Assembly (NCBI GenBank): GCA_023525975.1
Contig: CM042032.1
Location: forward strand, 37,242,001-37,306,000
DNA: 64,000 nt
Direction: 5' to 3'
DNA from: Smallanthus sonchifolius
Taxonomy: Eukaryota > Streptophyta > Magnoliopsida > Asterales > Asteraceae
The notes beneath the pieces were generated by a model, which worked only from the letters and a program-made list of their open reading frames with translations, was not told where the DNA came from and did no database searches. Below are positions 11,106 to 22,417 of this stretch, in pieces. Within the stretch, counting starts at the first letter, position 1; each line of letters opens with the position of its first letter. A program made the position numbers and the translations under genes.

Positions 11106-12977
11106 CGTACATACAAAGTCAGCTACGCTGAGTGACTTCTAACAGTTTATTTTAAACAGAAACCTTCTCTTTACAAATATCATTTATTTCAACCCAGGAC
11201 ATTCCAATCCTTTATAAAGCGGTTTGTCGTTTATTAACATATCTGTAGCCCATGTTACCTACACTATCCCATCAGGGTCCAACAACCCCGGGACTCAACC
11301 CATAACCATAACCTAGTAAGTCTCACCGATATGGATCGAACTTACTACACTACTAAATGGTAATCTACCACACGTATCAACACGAAGTTCAGTAAACTCA
11401 ATCGACCCCTAGACATGGACCTGACAAACCCTAACCGAGACTCTCACCAGGTCTCCTAACACATCAATCATAAACACAACATCGTACCAACACAGTAGTC
11501 AATCTAATGCCTAACATCGAAAGCAATAAAATCATAACACAATGAACATCAATTAAAATTGATTGCAATTAAACCAGATATTATGAACACAACAAGTGCC
11601 TTCGAAGGATTTCACCGGTCTCATCACAATTGCCCTCGTCAGGGTTACCCTTGTCAGGGTATTCATCACAATCCGAGCACCCCACTAGGCCTCATCACCA
11701 CCCTGAAGGGGATTAGACACTCACAGGTTGCGAAGATCAAATCCTTGCTCTGCAACTTGTCCGTCCATGCACAAAACCCGAACCTGACAAACGTATGATC
11801 ACATGATCAGACACATTCTAAACATACGTCGAATAACGCATAAATATAATTAAACCCCAACGCTCATCTCATCAGCTTGACATTCCTGCTCCACGAAACC
11901 CTAGTTTCACAAGTTCACATTAATCGGGTCGTCCTTGACCTGCTTAGAACTCGAATACCCGAACCGGGTTCCATCCCATGCATGCATGTACACTTGACTA
12001 TGCAAAACCCTAACCCCACGAAACACGTGTACTCGATCCGGGTTTTCATGCATGCACGTAAACCACGCCATGCAAAACCCTAGTCGGTAAAACCTTAATT
12101 GGCCTCTTCACCATCCTTCGTCTCCACACTATACACCACCACGTACGACATCTTCGTCTTCCCCACCTTGACAAAACCTTAATCGGCTAACTCCTCCGTT
12201 ATCATCACAGTTGTCATGCTAATGGTCTCCGTCAAGCAAATACCACCCGGAAACGCCGTGATTACCATGGCTGTAAACCACTGGGAGACAAAACCCTAAT
12301 CGGCTAACTCCTACATTATCATCATAGTTGTCATGCTAATGCACCACCACAGCCATCTCCTCGTCGCTCGCCACCCTCTCACTCTCCTTCTTCCTCTCTA
12401 CAGCCGCTCCTCACACCAACCAGGACATCCCCGTGCCCTCTCCTGCCTGCTCTCACCGTCACACGCCACCACCAAGTCGTCGCCGACACTAGCTACCATC
12501 TATAGCCTCTGCCATGAACACCACACCCGTCGTCGGCCGCCACCCCCCGATAACCAGTTACGCAAACAAATAAAACTAAGAACGAGGTTAAAATGTAAAA
12601 CGGTATTACCTTAACACGTCCCGGAGAACACACGCTCAAGATATCACTGTCGCACCGTCCCGCCGTCAACCTCCCTCCTTCTCCATCCGGTTCTCTCTCT
12701 CTCTCGTCGTTCTCCCAGCCGTCGCACACCTAGGGTCACAAATGGCCCTAGGTTTTGGGCAAAAGTGGTTTATATACCACTGGATAATACATTCGGGTCC
12801 CTGTGTTTCCTCTAGTGTGCCTTTCGATCTTAGGTTAGCTTTCTAAATGAGTAACCGTGCCCTTTCCGGTAGTTAAACACACCTTGTATGACAAACCTTA
12901 CAATTACTCTTATTTAATAAAGAGTCGGGTCACCCGCTAACCCGAACCATTAACTTTCAGATTTTCGGGATGTTACA
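11106..12977 (-). repeat. Truncated gypsy LTR (chromovirus-like), minus strand
   Basis: The minus strand starts TGTAACATCCCGAAAATCTG at 12977, like the start of the nested chromovirus LTR. At its far end it contains CAGCGTAGCTGACTT (minus, about 11130), shared with the chromovirus LTRs at 4709 and 7852. It is cut at 11105 by the Athila-type element. A TATA-like GTATATAAAC lies on the minus strand near 12766. ORFs within are not supported as genes. Confidence 0.65.
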
Positions 12978-13394
12978 TAAAGGGGGCGACGATGAGAGAG
13001 AGAGTGAGGGATTAGGGTTTTGCAATTGTGTGTTATTATCCAAATCCATCTCCTGTTTATAGATCTTTCAAACCTTAAGGAACAAGTTAGGGTTTAAATT
13101 TCAAATTTAAAATTCAATAATTAAATCAAATATTTAAATAATAATTATCTACTAACTAGACAACTTAATTAATTAAATCATAATTAATTAATAACCCTAT
13201 TTATTAATTTATTCTAAATAAACTAATAATTACTTTATCATAAATTATTTCACAAATAATTTATTTTCATCGCCCTTTCATGTTTAAATGTTTTCACAAA
13301 CCATTTTACGATTATTGCTCGAGGTGTAACTCTTTGAATCGTACCTTAATAGCAGGATTGTCACATATTGTTACTTTGGCATACTAGTCTAACA
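12978..13394 (-). repeat. Partial 3' LTR of decayed copia element
   Basis: The minus strand begins TGTTAGACTAG at 13394, right after a purine tract, and contains a TATAAACAGG motif near 13058. It is cut at 12977 by the gypsy LTR. Confidence 0.55.
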
Positions 13395-13408
13395 GATTCC
13401 CACTTGCA
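13395..13408 (-). other. Polypurine tract of decayed copia element
   Basis: The minus strand reads TGCAAGTGGGAATC immediately before the LTR start TGTTAG, the usual copia arrangement. Confidence 0.55.
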
Positions 13409-14270
13409 CGAGTCTCGATCATATATCAATGCAGAGAGTGGTGGACGTCTAGCTACGTCTCATTACCCCTAACAAGGCATGGCGCTTTTCACGTCGTCAA
13501 CTATTTTGATTAGTCCAAGTACTCTTAATTTACTATTCGCAATATCCATGGTAAGATGTTAGTTATCCTTTCTATAGTAGAAATCTCTTTGAACATAAGA
13601 TATGGATCAACCTTTCATTCTCATATAGTATTCAACTATTCTCTTTGTCGATCGACATTCTAAGTGCTCTAACAAACTCTCAGATTGAGCACGGCCATGC
13701 GTTTACACCCGTTTCAAACAACGAGGGGCCAAAGATGTCATCCTCTTACGTTAATAAGGGAACATATCCCATATCGACTACCTACAACTTTCACTAAACT
13801 TCAGATAAGTTCCCAACTATTATCCTTATTACTGTCTGATCAAAAAGCAGCGTTAGATAATGTTAAAGAACAATCCTCTATAAAATTGAGTTCTAGTATG
13901 TATCTTAGGTCAGAGGATACAAAGACAATACTATTTTCAAAACCTACTTATGACTGTGATCCATGAAGAGTTTCAAATCGAGTTACGTCCAATATTCATT
14001 CTCCAATGTATATCTGTGAATTTGGTGGTGATCTCCGTGAACTTTCATCTTATGACCCAACCAACAATTCACAATAGTCTTAATTCAGATTTATACCCAT
14101 AAATCAATCGGCTACAGACTTTTAGAATAACTCTTATTCAAGGATTTAAATGTACTAAAACATGAACACAGTAAACATTAACGAATATAACGTAACCATT
14201 AATTCATATCAAGTAAAATGTCACTATTATAGTTCATAAACATCCAAATACAAAATATAAATCCAATCCA
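13409..14270 (-). other. 3' untranslated stretch of decayed copia element
   Basis: About 860 bases between the RNase H end and the polypurine tract. I see no coding sequence or repeat structure in it. Confidence 0.45.
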
Positions 14271-16140
14271 CTCACTAGCTATCCTAAGCCATATAGATCT
14301 AGCATGCTCCTCATGTTTCACTTGAGGTAAGGGCTTAGTAAACGGGTTTGCTAGATTCTGATCTGTATGCAATTTGCTTATACTGATGTCTCCTCGTTCC
14401 AGTATCTCCCGTATATAGTGGAAATTCCTGAGTATGTGCTTGGTGATGTGATATGACCTTGGTTCCTTTGCTTAAGCAGTAGCACTAGAGTTGTCACAAC
14501 TTATCTCAATCAGTCTCTTAATGTCCGACACTACGTCGAGATTAGCAATGAATTTCTTCATCCAAACAGCCTCCTTTTTGGTATCTGATACTGCAATGTA
14601 TTCAGACTCAATGGTGGACTCGGCAACAACACTTTGCTTGTACTCTTCCTAGTCTAGAAGCTCGCATCTGTGTAACACTTTATAGTGAGCTCTTACTGTA
14701 CTCCTCCATAGATTAAGAACATATATTTGGTCCTTCTTAAATACTTGAGAATGTTCTTAATCACAATCCAGTGACTATCACCTGGATTCTGTTGATATAT
14801 GCCCGTCATACTCAAAGCATACGACACATCTAGCCTAGTGCATAGCATGGCTTACATTATGGATCCTATAGGAGAAGCATATGGAACTCTTTCCATTCTT
14901 CTTTTCTTTTCATCCGTATTAGGACATTGAAATTTGTTTAGGATCGTTCCATGTTCCATGGGCAGAAATCCTCTATTGGAATCCTGCATTGAGAGGCGTC
15001 GAATGATCTTATCAATATATGCACTTTGACTTAAACCTATTATCCTCTTTGATCTTTCTCTATAGATCTTTATTCCCCGGAATATAGGCGGATTTGCCAA
15101 GATCCTTCATCATGAAACACCTTCCAAGCAAAGATTTAACATCTTGTAATGTTGGAATCTCATTTCCGATGAGCAGTATGCCATTTACATCAATATTAGG
15201 AATGTGACTGTGCTCCCACTTGCCGTTTTGACATCCATTTTTCATATTCGTAGTCATAATACGCGATTAGAGCAATCGGAATTCTGATTTATTTAAGCAT
15301 GGCTACTAGCAAAAAGGTTTCCTTATTATCAATTCCTTGAGTCTAAGTAAATCCTTTCACGACAAGCCTTGCCTTAAAGGTATGCGCGTTACCATCCATG
15401 TCAATTTTCTTCTTGAAAACCCATTTGCTCCCTACAGCTTTACTTTCGGGAGGTAGATCAACTAAGTCCTAGACTTGGTTGTCATACATGGATTACATCT
15501 CTGCGACCATGGCTTCCAACCATTTATCAGATTCGGAATCTGAATTAGCAGAAGTGTAGTTAGTGAGTTCAACTTGATCCACTAGGTAGATATCGTCGTC
15601 TTGTATGAGAAATTTATATCTCTTGGGCTCATGACAATCTCTATTACTTCTGTGGACGCTTGGAATTACAACTGATTCCTGAACTACTCAGGTACAACAA
15701 CTTCTTGTTGTTTAGTGGTTTCAATCTTAGGTTCAATTATTTGTGGTTCCTGAATTTCTTCTAGATCCACATTATTTCTAGTTGGTCCCTTCATGAGAAA
15801 TTCCTTCTTAAAGAAATGACCTCCACATTTTATGAAAACCCGGTTTTCACTTGGGTGTTAGAAATAATAACTCCTGGTTTCTTTTGGGTAACCGACGAAA
15901 ACAACATTTTTGCCTCTAGGTTCTAACTTGTTGGAAGTCTCACGTTTAACGTATGCTTCAGAACCCCAGACTCTTAAGTAGGACAGTATGGGACTCTTCA
16001 CATGCCATACCTCATATGGTGTCTTATTTACTTTCTTGGTTGGAACCAGTTTGACAATTAGATCAGTCGTTTCAAGAGCGCGCATAACTACAGAAGGAGT
16101 GATGCAAGTTTCTTCGACTAATCTTCTGTAGGTTGAGGAT
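14271..16140 (-). pseudogene. Copia pol remnant (INT C-end, RT, RNase H), minus strand
   Basis: Read leftward, it shows the integrase C-terminal part with TPYEVWHVKSPILSYLRVWG (16085-15858). Next comes the start of reverse transcriptase with the GSKWVFKKK motif (about 15430), then the RT palm region near 15190 where the usual YVDD is degenerate (IDVNG before ILLIGN). The GIKIYRERSKR segment follows (15070-14860), and finally an RNase H tail with ESEYIAVSDTKKEAVWMKKF (about 14610) and TKPLPQVKHEEHARS (about 14310). Several frames are used and stops are common, so it is dead. The motifs fit an Angela/Tork-type copia lineage; that lineage call is from memory. Confidence 0.8.
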
Positions 16141-17139
16141 TGTTAGTTGTAAGTTTACACGTCATATCTTGAAATGACTAATAACACATGAACCTATGAG
16201 GTTATACACGTCATATCTCGACATGACTAATAACACATGAACCTATGAGGTTATACAAGGAGCAAGTAGATATCAATCACACATTTAAATATGATACATA
16301 TATACATATATAGTACAAGTATTATATTTATGTGAAATAATAAACTTACAATATCCAAGAACTCAAGAAGAGTAATATTAAAAGATGATTATTCACATAA
16401 AATAATAAACTTACAATGGTCTAATCAAATAATATTAGTATGGACTGAAATGATATAGTTACAATGATATATAGAATATAAGGATTGTTTATCAAATGTG
16501 TATACAACATAATAATATATACTTATACGCCATGCTTGAGACAATCATGACAATAACAATGATAATAAATCTCAACATAACCCAAAATTGTATGAATTAT
16601 AATATGGATTTTGTTTGAGAGAATCAAGACAACAACAAAGACCTTTTAGTAGGCAAAGTTGATTTACCTTATGATATGACCAACTCCAAAAAGCAACTCG
16701 CCTAGTAACGTGTTATAAAACAACGGCCTACTAGTAACCAATATACAAATATATAAACATAAGAAGAAGTATTATATAGAGAGTATGATCATAGAGAGAA
16801 AAGAAATGAGAGAATTATATTCATAACTTAATATCAACAAACAACTAGGCCTATATATAAAAGCCTTTAGTAACCAATACAATGAATACAAATTTATGAG
16901 GTGACCAACAGGGTAGGGGTAAATGCGTCCACAGAAAAATAATATACTTGAAGTGATAACACATGCATGTGACGCACCATTGTATTTGCCGATACACCAT
17001 TAAAAAAAATCCTTACACACCATTAAGAAAGTCTTTACGTGCCATTAAAAAAAATCATGACACACTGTTATATGCATTCCAATTCAAGACACTTTAAAAG
17101 AAATTAAATAGGATATAGCAATATTACATTCAAATTAAA
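16141..17139. other. A+T-rich interval, no gene seen
   Basis: No supportable coding sequence. A TATA-like CTATATATAAAAG on the plus strand near 16851 could be LTR debris from the neighbouring copia remnant, but I cannot define boundaries. Confidence 0.5.
16157..16254. repeat. Two-copy tandem repeat, 49-bp unit
   Basis: The unit starts ACACGTCATATCT and ends ATGAGGTTAT. The second copy starts at 16206 and differs at about two positions, suggesting a recent local duplication. Confidence 0.8.
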
Positions 17140-17818
17140 GATAAAAAACAAAAACAAACATACCCAACAAAATCTCACTCGTATTAGAGCTATTTGTAGA
17201 GTCTGGGTAGGGTGAGATAGAGGCAAACATCTACCCATGGGATAGAGAGCCTGCTCTGCGCAAGAACCACAACTAAAAAACACATTTTTTTTCTTTTTAA
17301 CATGTACAATTTATATCATAGTATAGAAATCCACGTAATATCATATGTGCCTAATATAGTCAAAGCAACAATGATACAACAGTACTAACATAAAGTGGTG
17401 AGCAAACTAAAGCATCAACAAGATAACAGAGCAAAGAGATAGGAAAAAAAGATGTAGTAGTAACCGCTCGACAGTACGCATATACTCCCCTAAAAAAAGT
17501 CTATACTCCAAGACAAACTCTAAGGCACAACAATAGCTAAAGCAAATAACAGGCTAAGGAAAAGCCAAGCTTAAGGAAAAACAAAGACTAGGGCTAATGT
17601 AAGGCTAAAGACAAGTCTAAGACAGATCTAAACAATCCCCTAAAAGTCTATAACCTGAATTCGACGTCTCCATGAACTTCTATCCTTGATCATGTTCTTG
17701 AGAGGTGTAACTTTATCAGATCATACCTAATCCGCTCATCCCATTTTAGTTTAGGTTTGCCTCTACCACTCCTCCACTCCACTTTGAAGATTCCACGTTC
17801 TTACTAGCACAATCATCT
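17140..17818 (-). mobile_element. 3' end of a LINE (non-LTR retrotransposon)
   Basis: On the minus strand from 17818 the frame reads RSGRGKPKLKWDERIRYDL, a C-terminal signature of plant LINE reverse transcriptase proteins. A one-base frame break follows, then a WRRRIQV-type ending near 17650. A 3' UTR of about 500 bases contains the GGCTCTCTATCCCATGGGTA phrase and ends GGGTATGTTTGTTTTTG at about 17140, resembling the TTG-rich tails of plant RTE LINEs and their SINEs. The 5' part is absent, as is usual for LINE copies. The RTE versus L1 choice is uncertain. Confidence 0.65.
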
Positions 17819-18053
17819 AGTTAAACCGGCTAAACAATAACAAAAGTTGAGTATTGGAACTCGACCGTGTCCATTGGTTAGATACTTGGTTTTTACAAAA
17901 CTATATTACGCTGCGATAGGTATAGTTGTCTATTGTTTGTGTTTTAAGTTTGAGTATTTATCATTTTATAAATTTAAAACCTGATCGCGTGAAACCATTT
18001 CTAAAACAAATATATATTTATATATATTTTATATACTTATCACTTGCACTTTA
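17819..18053 (+). repeat. LTR fragment (last ~235 bp)
   Basis: Matches 24241-24477 of the solo LTR base for base over most of its length. The 5' part of the LTR is missing; LINE sequence abuts it at about 17818. Confidence 0.8.
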
Positions 18054-18059
18054 AGTTTT

Positions 18060-18077
18060 TGGCGTCGTTGCTGGGGA
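18060..18077 (+). other. tRNA-Asp primer binding site
   Basis: TGGCGTCGTTGCTGGGGA, two mismatches from the tRNA-Asp complement, six bases after the LTR end. Confidence 0.75.
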
Positions 18078-18257
18078 CACGGTGATTTCAAGAAAAATTC
18101 AAGTTAACGGATTAGCCTTATCATTTTCCATCTATTTTTCTCTTACATTTTGTTGCAGGCAGTGTATGATCCATAACTCCTCTACTGGCTTATATCAACC
18201 TTTAGCAGAGTCCGAAAGATTCTTTCACCACTGAATACGAGAAAACCGTACTAGAAG

Positions 18258-19786
18258 AATGGCCATAGAAAACGCACTATTGCCGATTTCGCAAGACCGT
18301 CATTAGAGGCTTTGGGGTCCAGTATCACAAGGCCAACGGTTGACGCTAACAACTTTGAGATCAAATCGCATGTTATCCACATGATCCAATCATCATGCAC
18401 TTTCCATGGATTACCTGATGAAGATCCACATGCCCACATTGAAAACTTTCTAGAAATTTGTGACACTTTCAAAATGAACGGAGTTTCGAATGACGCAATT
18501 CGCCTCCAAATGTTTCCCTTTTCCTTAAGGGAATGAGCTAAGGCATGGCTAAACTCTCTTCCCACCGGGTCGATCACTACATGGGATGATCTAGCTCAGA
18601 AATTCCTGTCAAAATACTTCCCGCCAGCAAAAACTGTAAAACTGAGAAATGATATTACCACTTTCACCAGGAAGATGGTGAGTCACTATATGAGGCATGG
18701 GAACGTTTTAAGGACATGTTAAGGAAATGTCCACATGATGGGCTAGAAGTTTGGTTACAAGTATCATCATTCTACAATGTGTTGCATAATCAAGCTCGTC
18801 AGAAACTCGACGCTACTGCAGGTGGTATTTTTGGAAACAAGAGGCCACAAGAAGCTTACAACCTAATTGAGAAAATACCTATGAACAACTATCAATGGTA
18901 CAATCTAAGGAGTAACAGGGGAGCCAGGCAAGGAGTTCACTCTATCGATACTGTCATTTCACTTTATGCTCAAGTAGACGCCCTCACCACTCGACTCAAT
19001 CAACTTAGCAAGGGCAAGGAAACTACTGAGGCTACTGAAGAAGTAAAAAGTATCACTGCCAATACTGAGAAGGTTGACTTTATCGGAACAAATTGCCTAC
19101 AGAATAACCCCTACAGTAATACTTATAATCCTGGATGGAGGAACCATCCAAATTTTAGCCGGAAGGATAACAATAACCAGGTACAATCTGGCTTCGAACA
19201 ACAACAACAACAGTTTCAACAAAGACAATCTCAAAACTGTCAGCACCGTCAACAATTTCAAGGAACTAACAAGCCAAGTAATGGGTTAAGCTTGGAGGAC
19301 GCGGTAACTAAGTTAATCTCTACAACTGAAAGTCAAGCCCTTCAAGCAGATTCCCGTCACAAATAGTATGAGAAGAAGTTCAGTCTTCATGATGCAGAGT
19401 TTAGGACGCAGAAAGCAACTCTTCAGTCAATTGAGACTCAATTAGGACAAATTGCAAAACTTCTATCCGAAAGACAACCAGGATGTCTCCCGAGTAATAC
19501 TGAAACCAATCCAAAAGCAAATGTGAGCACTATCACTCATAGAAATAGCAAAGTTTACCCAGAACCACCAATGCCAGGAGAAGAGGTTCAATCACCAAGG
19601 AGAGAAATATTCACCGGAGTACCACTTCGTCTGTATATCGTAGAAACAACTACTCAAGGATCACAATCAAATGTAATCCCACCTCCTACTCCAGTGGATA
19701 CTCCTCCAAAAGTTTCGACAAAAAGAGCGTTCCATTCTCACATACCCTACCTAGGAAGGTTAGTAAAGCAGAAGACTGACGAATAA
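18258..19786 (+). pseudogene. Athila-type gag, disrupted
   Basis: Gag forms the particle that packages element RNA. Three pieces are legible. 18312-18536 carries the SSCTFHGLPDEDPHAHIENF region. After a stop and frame change near 18680, 18716-19366 carries LLRKCPHDGL-like sequence (MLRKCPHDGL here), LDATAGG and MNNYQW, which are hallmarks of Athila gag. 19523-19786 continues the same frame after in-frame stops near 19364 and ends with a PYLGRL region leading to protease. A Gln/Asn-rich stretch lies at about 19190-19270. No zinc knuckle is visible. The copy is not translatable as one protein. Confidence 0.85.
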
Positions 19787-19855
19787 TATGAGAAATTCAT
19801 CGAGCTGTTAAGTAAAATCCATGTCAATCTTTCCTTCCTGGATATCATACAACAA

Positions 19856-20515
19856 ATGCCTAAGTATGGACGTTTCTTGAAGGATTTTCTTATAAACAAG
19901 AGAAACATGGAAGAAGCAGTAAAGAGGACCAATCATTGCGTCGCACTTTTTGAAAGATGCCTTCCGAAGAAACTTTCAGATCCTGGAAAGTTCTCTCTAC
20001 TATATTCTATCGGACCATTATCGATAACCTTCGCACTCACTGATCTAGGAGCAAGTGTGAACGTAATGCCATATACCATGTTCCAAAGACTAAAAATTGG
20101 AAATCTGTGGCCTGTTAATGCAACTATCGAACTCCCAGATGGATCGGTTAAATCGCCTATAGGAGTCATTCAGAACTTACTGGTAAAAGTCGGCAAGTTT
20201 GTCTTCCCTGCGGACTTAATGGTTTTAGAAATGGGACCCGACTATTCCGTACCGTTGATTTTGGGTCGCCCATTTTTAGTTACTGCCCGAGCCGTCACTG
20301 ATATGAATGAAAGAATTTTGACACTTCGTGTCGAAAAACAATCAGTGACCTATAACATCGGAGTAAATAAGTGCTTGTCCAATGATCCCTTTGAAATTAC
20401 ACAATTCATTGATACTAATCTGGACTACCAGCTGAAGAAAGCCAAAGAATTCAACAAAGGAAAGAAACTGGATCTTGGCAAGAATTTTGACATAACTAAT
20501 TGGATCGATGAATAG
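19856..20515 (+). pseudogene. Athila-type aspartic protease domain
   Basis: A 219-residue open stretch in the same frame as the second gag piece but separated from it by stops. The active-site region reads ALTDLGASVNVMPYTMF at about residues 60-76, with the catalytic Asp before LGAS. The GRPFL flap/hydrophobic motif follows near residue 139. In intact elements this protease lies between gag and reverse transcriptase and cleaves the polyprotein. Here the ORF ends and no polymerase follows. It may come from an element that relies on a partner for polymerase, or it may be a deletion product. Confidence 0.8.
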
Positions 20516-22352
20516 TTTGATAAGCTACCAAAACTATAGGATTTGAATGAAGGAACAGGAGACACGGAGGAAGTCGATGGCCCCCACCTGAAGAAATACT
20601 GATAAAGCACGTACGGGTCTGGCCAACGACCCTTAAATAAATGTGGCGCTTCCGGGAGGCAACCCGATGATCACGAATAAATTGAGAAGTTGGTGCATAC
20701 GGCAGAACACATGGACCTCGGGTTTGGTGTTTCCAAGTTTAAGTTTCTCATACTTCAGCCCCTAGTAGCATAGCATCACCAGATAGTTTCTCTACTTCTT
20801 TGAGGAGTTACACTCCACCTCTACAACCTCATGAGTCGAAAGCCACATCAAATTTATGAGAAATTCGATGAAGTCTTTAAAGCAGAATGTTGACAAGCAG
20901 CTGATAGGCACAACCTGACAGCAGCAATAAGTTTTGACTTTAGGTTATACACCGAATTGACCGGGGGAGTACCAGTTTCTTTTCCCTTAAAACTTCATGC
21001 ATTTAAATTCATTTATTGCATTCCATTACATGCATTTGTACGTTGAGGGCAATACATAGTTTTAAGTGTGGGGTGGGGAATTAGAGATTCAGGACTACTT
21101 GTAACCTCAAAGCAGTAAAACTAAGCTTGTGATTTTCTACCCATTTGACTAAAACATTACTAAAAACCTACTTTTCGTAAAACCCGAAAAACTTTCAAAA
21201 GTTTTAAACCCTAAAATCTAAACCTCTTTGAGTTCGCACCTAATTAAATAAAATGAATACATGGCAAGTAAAAACAAATGGATATTATGCATAACAAATT
21301 ACTAAACCCTATCCCATCTGTTTCCATGTGAGAATAATCTGAGCATTTTCACGAGCATTATTATCATTATTTTTTGCATGCTCCTTCGTTTGGTATAGTG
21401 AGTGTTTTTCGATTGAATTTTATGCATAATTAGAACTTGTATGACTTATACATATCAAGACCATGAACTAGTAAAAGTATGAAAATGATTGAGGCACCTA
21501 GGACTTTATTACCCTTATATAATATCCTTAAACCCAAAATCCCAAAAACAATATCCGCCTAGATAGCCCTCTGAGCCTTAGCCTTTTCTTTTCTACTACC
21601 CACAATTATCACCAAACCAGCTTTTCGTAAACACCGGTTATTAGCTAACTTTCTTCAAGATGGAGATTTATTAGATTATCTTATGTCGTTATTTCAGGTT
21701 TACAACCGTTGAGGCAATTTGGAAAGAATCTATTTTACTCAAAAGAATTGGAATATACAAGAAGAAATTGGATGTATTAGGAAGAAACAGCCGAATGATC
21801 TACAAGGAAGATATGGAAAATTTATTTCAAGAAAATTGAGGAAAAAGATTTATTGAAAAAATAGTCTTGATGATAAGAAAAAAAAAGAAAAAAAATAGAA
21901 AAATGAAAAGAAAAAGAAAGAGAGAAGTTGGTCTTTTACCGGTTAGACCTTAAAGAGTTGGACATGCATTCTTTTGATTTCAATTTGCTTTCCTGTATTC
22001 ATTTCGCAAAGCCTGAATTACCGCCCGAACTCCGAGAAAAAGTTTTCAAAGCAATAAGTGATGTAAGAAAATGGTGGCACAAGTAAGAACAATTACCACC
22101 ATTCTGCGGCTTATCAAAAAGCGTCGCCAAAAGAAGAACCAAAAGATATGGAAAAGGTGTGATGTGTGGCAACTGGAGCCACGATGGAAAATACAACAAG
22201 AATCAAACTTATTCCCAACATGAATATACGCATCTGATCAAAATGGGTACTATTAGGTTAAAAGCCGAGGGGTCCATACGAAAAGGCAGTAATGTGTATT
22301 ACACAGCAAGGGAAGAATTGAGAATGATAAGAGATCTTGGTCTTGTCTAACC
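20516..22352 (+). other. 3' noncoding region of Athila-type element
   Basis: Contains the post-pol phrase at 20651-20670, a polypurine-like motif TTTAAGTGTGGGGTGGGG at 21061-21078 and a poly-A/purine patch at about 21876-21930. It matches the 3' region of the minus-strand element segment by segment. The expected terminal tract and 3' LTR have been replaced by copia leader sequence at about 22353. Confidence 0.75.
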
Positions 22353-22417
22353 AGGTTGAAAATACTCTTAACACACTCACAACACTCGAAATCAAGAGCA
22401 AATGCTTTGATACCACT

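Larger units (their letters stand above)
17819..22352 (+). mobile_element. Athila-type element with gag and protease but no later pol
   Basis: It consists of an LTR fragment (17819-18053), primer site, decayed gag, protease and a long 3' noncoding region ending abruptly at about 22352, where copia leader sequence begins. After protease (ends 20515) the sequence passes directly to the CTTCCGGGAGGCAACCCGAT phrase typical of the post-pol region, so reverse transcriptase, RNase H and integrase are absent. No 3' LTR remains. It is the closest visible relative of the non-autonomous element at 1-11105. Confidence 0.8.

Noticed and set aside
12333..12729. ORFs on both strands with apparent low-complexity proteins
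   Set aside because: They lie in a gypsy LTR (11106-12977) and match no family I recognise.
16700..16900. Possible LTR with TATA box beside the copia remnant
   Set aside because: No boundaries, primer site or second copy found; recorded only as an A+T-rich interval.
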